Shown here in pieces: positions 56,119 through 64,000 of a DNA stretch of 64,000 nucleotides. A model generated the notes under the pieces. It saw nothing but the letters and a program-made list of their open reading frames with translations, was not told the DNA's origin and did no database searches. Each line of letters starts with the position of its first letter. Position 1 is the first letter of the stretch. Position numbers and translations under genes: made by a program. The stretch is from Lineus longissimus (Eukaryota; Nemertea; Pilidiophora; Heteronemertea; Lineidae). The stretch is from positions 22,203,501-22,267,500 of the forward strand of contig NC_088310.1 of the NCBI RefSeq assembly GCF_910592395.1. Direction: 5' to 3'.

Positions 56119-59100
56119 ATGGCTGCAGAAAGTAGAAGATGTACTGCTTCGCAGTTCTTTCAGGACGAAGAAGCAGCAACTTTAGAGGGAATGAGCATAT
56201 ATGACCGGGTACTTGTCCCAACGAATCTGAAAATGAAATGTATTGATTCTCACAGCACACAGCACGCAGCACACAACCGACTATGCACATACTTGCACAT
56301 TTAGCTGCGTTCATTTTTCTAATGTTGTTCCGCTACCGTTCTTCTTGCGTAGCGGATTCATCATTAATTCTTTGTATTGGTGGTATCTGGACCTACAGGT
56401 CCTAAAGATGATGATGCACAATGTCGTCTTTATAGCCGCCTAGACAGTATGCGAAAATAAATTTCGGCCATTTTTGTAGGCACATTTTCACACGCAGCGC
56501 GAGTTAACCATGACATAAAAGACATGTTTTAAATCAAATCGTCACCAAAAGTTTTCAATCGCTTGAATAAGGTTGTGCAATTTTACTTTCATACCATGGT
56601 TATGGTAAACAAACGTTGCCTGTGAAAAGGGTCGTTTCAAAATGGCCAAAACGTTGTTTTCCCAGGGTGTCTATTGCAGGTGAAATTTATTTGCAGACAT
56701 TGGACGCAGTACATGAGAATGTTAGCAGCAGTCGCCACTGACTGGCCACAAACGAACATATCAGTTGAACTTTATTTTCCAGGTGGTTGATCTCCTCAAT
56801 CAAGCCTCACTGATGCAAAAGGATGCACAGAAGTTGAACAACTTGAAACAGGTAAGGATGTTGTCACTGCCAAGTTATTGACATTGTAATCTGCCATCCT
56901 CATCTTCAGCAGTGATTCAAAAATATAAGAAAGAAAATCAACATTAAAATGCTTGGTGTGGACTGTGAAGGTAAATTTTTAGGCTTCAAGTTTCATAAAA
57001 GGATGATGATGAAGCTTTTAAAAACACATTCTAGTTCCTTGTCTGAAACAGGTCAAGGACACTTTATAAATGTAAAATAATTAGTGTTTAGATCAGATCA
57101 GGTAAATATTTAGAATTAGATTTGAATAAAACTGTTATTAAAAATACAAAGATATTGTTTGATACGGTAATGCAAATGCAGAGTGCTATTGATTTTCCAG
57201 GATTTAGTGCTTGCAACAATATGATGTGTTGGTATACTATGCTTTTTCAGGTGCAAGAGTTGATAATCAGAAAAGATCCAAACTTATTAGACAACTTCTT
57301 AGATGTGAGTATTTGTTAGTGCCTTGCATTTCTCTTTGAAATGATGGGAGGCTGCAATATCTTCCAATGACATAAATGAAGTAACTATTGAGTCTGTAAA
57401 GTAGATTTGGCATGATTAGTAGTATATGAACTGCAGCTGAAGTCGAAATTAAAAAAACTTTTCCCATGTCATTGCAATCAAGGATGATTTTCCCCAAGTA
57501 CCTTTTGGGAGCACTAGAGTAATTCAGTAATTGTTTTCATGATGCTGAACTAAGTTGAATGTGAAACCCTGAGCAGGTGCCATTTTGACCTGATCCCACA
57601 TTGGACTGCATAGACTTTCAGTCTATTGAAGAATTCAATGGAAAAGAAATTGATTTCTCAACAAAATGGTGCATTATCTTCGGACACTTTTAAAATCAAC
57701 TTCACTCTTCAGGAAAAAAACACAAGTTTTTCCACTTGATGTGATTTGTTGACTTTGCAGGAGATGCTAGCATTCCAGACTGACAAATCTGTAGATGTTA
57801 AGAAGTTTATTGTATGCTTTATGGAGGAAGCATGGTAAGTTCAATGGTGCCAGGAACTTGCTAGAGTTCACAAGCATAAGTTTTGGACATGTTGCTAGCT
57901 GAGAAGCAAAGTAATTAGTGGTAAAAGAATGGGACAAACAAAATCTTTCAATATATTAATTTCAACATGACCCAGCTATCTGAGACTTGAATTGATTTTG
58001 CTATTTGTATCGTTCGAAATGCTATGGTTAAGTTACCAGGGGTAGGTTGACTTTCCCGGGTTGTTTAGAGGCTACAGAGGCTGTGTTATGGGGTGTGACA
58101 GACACTGGATCCATGGTGACAATCTCAAGCATGCACTAATGCATGCCATTTATAGACTAAAGTCCACGGACTAGAATAATGGGATATTGTGATTTTTCTT
58201 TTCAGCAAAGTTGATAATGAAGTACTTTATAAAGTGATCGGTAATCTAAACATGTTGTTAGAGGATGAGAATGTGAACGTCCAGAAAAGGGTGATCTTGT
58301 CAATGACGCAGCTCTATAAGATCGCTCTTCAGGTATGTTCATCATGAGTTCCACCCTAAGTTTACCTGAAACACCTAGCCATTTGCATTTGCATATGGTT
58401 CATGCCAATGATCAGAGAGATACTATGTGTAATGGAAAACAGATTAGGCAAGCAAGTGATCTAGTGTCCTGATGATGAGATGACGACTGGTCTTTATAAC
58501 ATGTAGGGATGAATATTTGTTCAGCTTTCTGTTTTAAGGGCACATATATTATCCCTCCTTTAAAAATATTCCACAGAAGTGCATTTTCCTTCAATAAAAG
58601 GTCAAGCTGAGCACAATGACCATTGCTTTACAGAAAGACTTATCAAATTATTCTTATCATTGCTGTATTGCAATAAAGAAAGAGGTTCTGTTGTGTTCAA
58701 TTAGAATTGCCATTTGTCCCTAATTGGTGTTTTGAGGACAAAGTCACAACCAGAATAAGGATAAGTTTCCTTTAAGGGTTCAGGTTTTTCCACTTTAAAT
58801 CTATGTATAACTTCATTAAATCAAATTTAAAGATCATTGGAGAAGGTTAATATTTCTCTTTTCCAAAACATGAATATCATTCAAGTTTTTATTTATTGAT
58901 TTAGTGGGTGGTAAGATCTAAAGCAGTCTCTGACCTGATGATTCAGACATGGCACTACATCTGTAAGATGAAGGACAAGATAATTTCAATGTTGGAATCT
59001 GAAAATGATGGGTAAGAATTTGTTACCACAACCAAACGGCTGTAGTGCAAGCCAAGAAGTGAACTTTGCGAAGGATTACTGCATAATGACTGAGACAAGC

Positions 59101-61876
59101 ATTCTCTAGGCAAACATTGAGAAAAAAGTTAAGATGTCAGACTCTGCAGCCTGCTCCGTATCTGTCGTCGTTTTAAGATGCGAGTTCTCTCATTAGTTGA
59201 CCTATTTACCACTCACACCAATTGTTGTTTTCCCTCTTTATTCACATACATGTACTCATTTCTGTTTGAAAGATATTGTTCAATGCTTATTTTGTTTAAT
59301 TGTCATTTTCAGAATTCGAACGCATGCTGTTAAATTTGTAGAAACAGTGATAATCACCTTATCAGAAAAAACAGAGGTAAGTTTTTATCAAGCGCCTTAT
59401 TACTGGATTCACTTGGCTTAGGTATAATCCATATTTTTGTTTGCTGGCTCGAGAATCTTGTCTCTCGTGCTGAGTTTAATTGGTTAAGCGCTGGCAACAA
59501 AATCCTGGTCATTCTTTGATGGCAGACAGCTTGCAACTGGAGACTAAATTCACCATTTAACCTTTCCCAACTTCCGTCACAGGATTCTGATGTGCCCCAA
59601 AAATATGAAAACAACATAAGTTTAGATCAAATACCACCTGATCATCGGACTATTGACATCAAGAAAATGGAGAGGGAGGGTGTCAAAGCATTTGAGACCT
59701 TGTTAGACTTTGAAGCCTCGGCCCATATATCAAGGTACGTTTCCAGTCTTAGTTTGATAAAGATGTTGGGTATACATTTTGATATTAATATTATTGACTT
59801 TCTGACTTGTTTTATGAAAGTATTTCTTTTTAAAAAGCTAAAATTGCCTAAATACATGTAGCTGTTTTTTGGTTGGCTGGCACCTTTTTATTACACTTTA
59901 AAATACAGGTGACATGACATGTTAGCATTACCAAGCCTTATGATGTTCCCTGCGCTGTGTATTATGACATATTCCTCCTCTCTTCCAGTGTAAATCTCAT
60001 CACCACCATGAGTTCCTTGACAATGATAGGCAAGCAGAGACCCCAATTTATTGCAAAGGTCATACAAGGATTTGAATCTTTACATGGTAAGCACTGCTAT
60101 TCGGAACACATTTTTCAATGAACAACTTGCAGATATGGTTTGAACTACATGTTTTTATATGAGCAAAAATCTATTTGTTAGTAAAGTTCGTCTTAAAAGT
60201 TTCTTGAAAGTCAATGGGGTTGCACAAGCTTGTCCCAGCTGTCCTAGATGTACTGGTTGTAACCAATTTTTCATTGCCACATGTACTGAAAATGCTTGAT
60301 AATAGGAGTTGGCATTAATAAATTGTGTGATCTTCTGTGTTGTGTCAGGATCTGCCGAAATCTATATTCATAATCATTGACGCATTGAAGACAACAGATC
60401 TAGGGAACTATTTTGGTAAAAATGTATATCTTCTTCACAGTGAACCTGCCTCCAACTCTGGCCAAGTCTCAGGTGAGCAGTGTCAGGAAGAACCTCAAGA
60501 TGCAGCTCCTCCAGTTATTGAAACACCCAGGTTCATATGACTTCAGGACACATATTACAACATTACTTACGGATCTTGGGGCAACCAATGCTGAGGTAAG
60601 TAGCATGCTATTCTTTTCACCCTAGCTGGTCATAGTAAATCTTGTTTACTCTGTCATCTTAAATGAAAAGACAAGCCAGATTTGGCTCATCAGGCAATTT
60701 TTATTTTCAAACTCCGGTCTCTGTATTCCAAGCACCTAGCAAGTTACCCTTCCTTTTAAATCTAGCTGGTGGCTAACCAACTGACGCTTTGGAAAGAGCT
60801 ATTTGGGGGCCCCAATCTTTTGATTTTGTGGCATTTATGTGGCAGACGCCACTAGATCATCGCTCGTACTTTTGATCGCCCATTTTTTAATTGATTAGTA
60901 TCATGGCCCAGTGATTCATTCACACAGACTGTCATGTGGTATACCTGTTGTTAAGACATGGAATAATTCTTCTGCCGAGTGATATGGACCTTGGTAAGGG
61001 ACATTTGACCAAGTCACATTTTGATACTTTATCGCATTGGGCCGATAAATATTTAATATTTCCTGAGCAAGCAGTAGAGCTAGGTAATTGATAGATGCCG
61101 GTAGTTTTTACAGACTTTCTAGAAGGTAGTGGCCCATCAACATAATGCTCTGTCAAATTGGCTTCAGATGAGGAGCCATTGGTGACCGTTGCAACTTATT
61201 TGTTGAATTCTGATGCAATCAATATACTTAATTGTATGTACATGTAGGTCATGAAAGCTCTGCCAAAGGTTGACGAACGGAAAAGAAAAATGGATGATCA
61301 GGAACCGTCTTCGTCAAATGCCAACAAAAAACAGAAAGTGGACGTGCCACCTTCTGCTATGGATGATGAAGATATCGTTCCCATATCGCAGAGTAAATCT
61401 AAGCAACCTGAATCAAAGATAGAGATCAAACAAGTCAAGCTCTCTCCTATTGATGTGACAACAGAGGACATCATGCCAAAGCTGACACCTGAAAATGTGG
61501 CTGATCTTGTTCTAGTTAGCATGGTAAGTCAGTGGATTTATTTGCATAATACACTTATCAAAAATAAGAGAAATACTTTCATAGGTCTCTGCCAGTGATT
61601 TAGTCAACTTGTTCAAAGGGTGCAGGGTTAAAGCAGGCCTTCTTCTTCAGTCCTCAAGAAAATGTCTACAGCAGTGTTATCTATGATTGGAGAGAATTGT
61701 CATGTTTCTTGCAGGTAATGTTGCCAGAAACGATGCCTCCAACTTTCCAGGCTACATACACACCTATTGCAGCTGCCGGTACCGATGGTCAGATCAGTCA
61801 CATGGCCAGGCTTTTGGCCAATCAGTTCCATGCTGTTGGATTGGGGAAGGGCACGGAGCTGGCCAGTAAAGAAGAG
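56119..61876 (+). CDS. SYMPK: Symplekin, N-terminal part (first 12 exons)
   Basis: Symplekin is the nuclear scaffold of the cleavage/polyadenylation and histone pre-mRNA 3'-end machinery. Exons join in phase: 56119-56208, 56783-56851, 57251-57304, 57761-57834, 58206-58332, 58905-59011, 59313-59376, 59583-59734, 59989-60086, 60441-60595, 61248-61523 and 61715-61876. They encode 476 residues. The start [18 protein letters not shown] fits the family start (ASQFF). The HEAT-like N-terminal domain is complete: [76 protein letters not shown]. An acidic/lysine-rich linker ([18 protein letters not shown]) resembles a nuclear localisation signal, and [21 protein letters not shown] follows. The remainder of the protein (more than half) must lie beyond the window. 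No symplekin-like exon is seen between 61877 and 64000. Confidence 0.95.
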
Positions 61877-62460
61877 GTAGGTGTTGTATTGTCGCGCACT
61901 GTACCTTTCTTGGTTGTAATAAAGGGACTGTCACATATGTAAATAAAGAAACAACATGGACTCCTCACTCACAAGGACAGATATTTGTCTAAAATAGGTT
62001 TGCCAAGAATTCCCACAAAATCTTTACATATCGTTTAGATTTAAATCCAGATTTTGTTCAAGGTCACTTGGCAACCTTTACCTTTTTGTCGTTGACATGT
62101 CCTGAATTCTTTTAAAACTTGTGAAGACTTTATAAGATGGCAGCACTTCTCTGTAGGAAGGAAATCATTATCTGACCTGAACCAGAGCCAAAGTGGGTCA
62201 CGATCAGTGTACTTTGGGATTTCAGGAATTGGTTGCTTCGAGGAAATGTTTCCACAGTATTGAACATTTCAAAACAATATTACTTAATAAATATTTATTT
62301 TAGTTCTTCAACAATAATACTTTTTTTACAAATTACATGTGTTATGAAAATTTACAGCTGCAGTGTGCTTCAGTGTTAATGTACTGTCTTTATAACCTGA
62401 GACTGTTTTACATTGTGGTGACAGGATGAACAGATCATTAAAAAATGGTCAAAACATATC
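61877..62460. other. Symplekin intron and 3' flank of the nested minus-strand gene
   Basis: A minus-strand AATAAA at 62294-62299 is a good candidate polyadenylation signal for the galactosyltransferase-like gene, about 160 nt past its stop. No exon was recognised. Confidence 0.5.
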
Positions 62461-63801
62461 TCATAGCCTGTGAGTTTTGCTAGTCCATTGTGAGTCTTGA
62501 CCAAAAGAATGTCTTGACCGTCTTCGCAGTTTTGAATATTTCAGCCGTGGTACTATGTTAAATTCTCTGCCTCGTAATCTTTTGAGATAAGAGCGGTAGC
62601 AAAATATTACCATGATACATATTGTTAAACTAAGTGAAATGACAATAAGTGTTGTTTTTGTGACTGGTACCTGTTGTGAAATGCACGTCCCAATGTAATT
62701 GTCATCTGTGGTGAGTCTTGTCAGTCTTATTATTTCGGTGTGATCGACGTAATGGGACATGATGACCCAGCTTAGGTAGTCACAGTCATTGATGAAGCGA
62801 GATTCTAAACCGATCTGTTCATTGTGTATGTACGATATATTCAAGGCATTGCGGCACATGCCAGATATGTATACATCTTCTAAATACAGAAATGGCACAT
62901 GGGGGGTAATCTGTACAATATCCTGAAGAGCACTTTGTGACATTATGTACCCCTGACCTGAGCAGTACATTGGATAAAATTGCTCATTGTATTCTGATTC
63001 TTTTGTATACCATTTTGATGTCTTGTTGCGTATTGGACGACTTGTGAAACAATTCCCTGTAACAAAACGTTTTTTTGGATCTAACCTATTTAAAAACTGC
63101 ATTAACCAGCCTATTCTGATAAACGTATCATCATCAGCTTTCATGATATACTGGGCTTTCCCGCAGTTCTCGGCAGCCCACTTTAAACCCATGACACTTT
63201 TATATGTTAAGTTTCTGTAGGAGTCATAAAATGAACCCTGAATTATGTCGTGGTGCAGTGAATTTTCTAGAATCAGATTCTTAGTCTTCTCAGAATCAGT
63301 TAATCCAAATAAAAACACTGTTTTGATTGTCGTTCCATTAATTTTTTGTCCTCCCCAAGTATTCCGGATAGCATCTCGCTGTGCTTTATTCTCCGGCCGA
63401 GACCCCACAAGAATTAACAATGTCGGGTGACCGTCTTCAAGACCACAAGCTCCTGGGTTGTTGATAAGCAATTGTGGATTGAATTGAAAGCAGTTTTTAC
63501 AACGGAGTGGTTTGACATGTTTTACTCCTTTTTTATAGAGTATATCATCTCTAGCCTCCTCAATGCTGCTTCCTACATGTATTTCTGTCTTCGCATAGAT
63601 ATAAAAGCCACAAATAATTGCCCATGCCATTGCTACACAAGCTGCTCCTATAACAATTTTCCATTTTCTTGATCCACATTTTGAACGTGGCTTTTGACAC
63701 TGCATGACAACAGTGCAGTACTTTGGTTCTTCATCATCCCCACAACAGTTGATTGTTGAGTCAGGATGGTTTTTCATGGTATACTTGCTGCAGTCTCCCA
63801 T
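62461..63801 (-). CDS. Beta-1,3-galactosyltransferase-like protein (GT31)
   Basis: The single-exon frame encodes 446 residues from ATG at 63801. A splice acceptor (TTTCAG, exon starting at 63818-63819) just upstream suggests a separate 5' UTR exon. A cytosolic tail of about 47 residues is followed by a membrane anchor (about 48-70), a stem with CKNC (101-104), and the GT31 catalytic domain. Its motifs are LILVGSRP (128-135), RDAIRNTWGG (142-151), KSVMGLKWAAENC (201-213), the DxD-type KADDDTFIR (221-229), YCSGQGYIMS (279-288) and YLEDVYISGMC (306-316). Members transfer galactose or GlcNAc in beta-1,3 linkage to glycans in the Golgi; donor and acceptor cannot be read from sequence. Unusually, a second hydrophobic segment (about 383-401) is followed by a basic tail (KLRRRSR). 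It lies antisense within what appears to be a symplekin intron. Confidence 0.9.
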   Translation of the reverse strand: MGDCSKYTMKNHPDSTINCCGDDEEPKYCTVVMQCQKPRSKCGSRKWKIVIGAACVAMAWAIICGFYIYAKTEIHVGSSIEEARDDILYKKGVKHVKPLRCKNCFQFNPQLLINNPGACGLEDGHPTLLILVGSRPENKAQRDAIRNTWGGQKINGTTIKTVFLFGLTDSEKTKNLILENSLHHDIIQGSFYDSYRNLTYKSVMGLKWAAENCGKAQYIMKADDDTFIRIGWLMQFLNRLDPKKRFVTGNCFTSRPIRNKTSKWYTKESEYNEQFYPMYCSGQGYIMSQSALQDIVQITPHVPFLYLEDVYISGMCRNALNISYIHNEQIGLESRFINDCDYLSWVIMSHYVDHTEIIRLTRLTTDDNYIGTCISQQVPVTKTTLIVISLSLTICIMVIFCYRSYLKRLRGREFNIVPRLKYSKLRRRSRHSFGQDSQWTSKTHRL

Positions 63802-64000
63802 TTTGTCTCAATTTGACCTGAAATATAAGAAACAGGTTTTGTTATTAAAGTAGATCATGCTTCTGAATCTGAAGGAGCTTGCTTTCTAGTCTTGGATGAA
63901 TAGTATTAAGTGTGTCTTTCAGCTTGTTATTGGAATTGATATCAGACCAACTAGCTGAACTGGCCCACCAAGCTCACTGGCCTGATATAGATGTGCATGT
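63802..64000. other. Upstream of the GT31 gene, symplekin intron
   Basis: It holds the splice acceptor for the GT31 coding exon (about 63819) and otherwise nothing recognised before the window ends. Confidence 0.4.

Noticed and set aside
55964-56314. 116-codon minus-strand frame with hydrophobic parts
   Set aside because: It overlaps symplekin exon 1 in antisense and shows no domain or splice support.

Overview
This window is animal nuclear DNA. It holds interrupted genes with GT-AG introns of roughly 0.2-7 kb and a conserved metazoan gene set. Palindromic DNA transposons and minisatellites are abundant, and the base composition is AT-rich. Words such as TACATGTA and AGGCCTAT recur between genes. 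That fits a marine invertebrate (lophotrochozoan or ambulacrarian), but the sequence alone does not settle the phylum, and no bacterial, organellar or viral gene was seen.

Layout. 0.98-2.2 kb: a fold-back element whose arms are 82-bp tandem repeats. 2.98-15.63 kb (+): the last 15 recognised exons of a PACS-1/2 sorting-adaptor gene, whose N-terminal exons lie before the window, followed by a long 3' flank that probably includes the 3' UTR. 20.84-25.32 kb: a large degenerate 45-bp minisatellite with higher-order duplications of 246, 1142 and about 1655 bp. 25.64-26.58 kb (-): an intronless LicD-family (fukutin-like) nucleotidyltransferase CDS. 26.64-28.37 kb (+): a 5'-truncated, internally deleted CR1/L2-group LINE. 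28.36-28.79 kb (-): a broken, unrecognised coding fragment. 28.8-36.4 kb: gene-poor sequence with several simple arrays. 36.38-36.91 kb (-): PET117, a complex IV assembly factor, in two exons with a nested palindromic transposon directly upstream. 39.87-46.76 kb (+): complete DZANK1 in 17 coding exons. 49.72-54.55 kb (-): a peptidase S28 (PRSS16-like) gene in 10 recognised exons. 56.12-61.88 kb (+): the first 12 exons of symplekin (SYMPK). 62.46-63.80 kb (-): an intronless beta-1,3-galactosyltransferase-like CDS that appears to sit inside a symplekin intron.

The genes do not form an operon or one pathway. They are unrelated housekeeping and secretory-pathway genes: membrane traffic, glycosylation, mitochondrial assembly, ciliary/centrosomal function, proteolysis and mRNA 3' processing. 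I saw no clear new multi-gene system. The least ordinary features are the 45-bp array with two open frames on each strand, the fold-back element with tandem-repeat arms, the PACS stop codon inside a decayed tandem repeat, and the galactosyltransferase with an extra C-terminal membrane segment nested in symplekin. Exon boundaries were placed by hand from splice signals, reading phase and remembered family sequences; no alignment was run.
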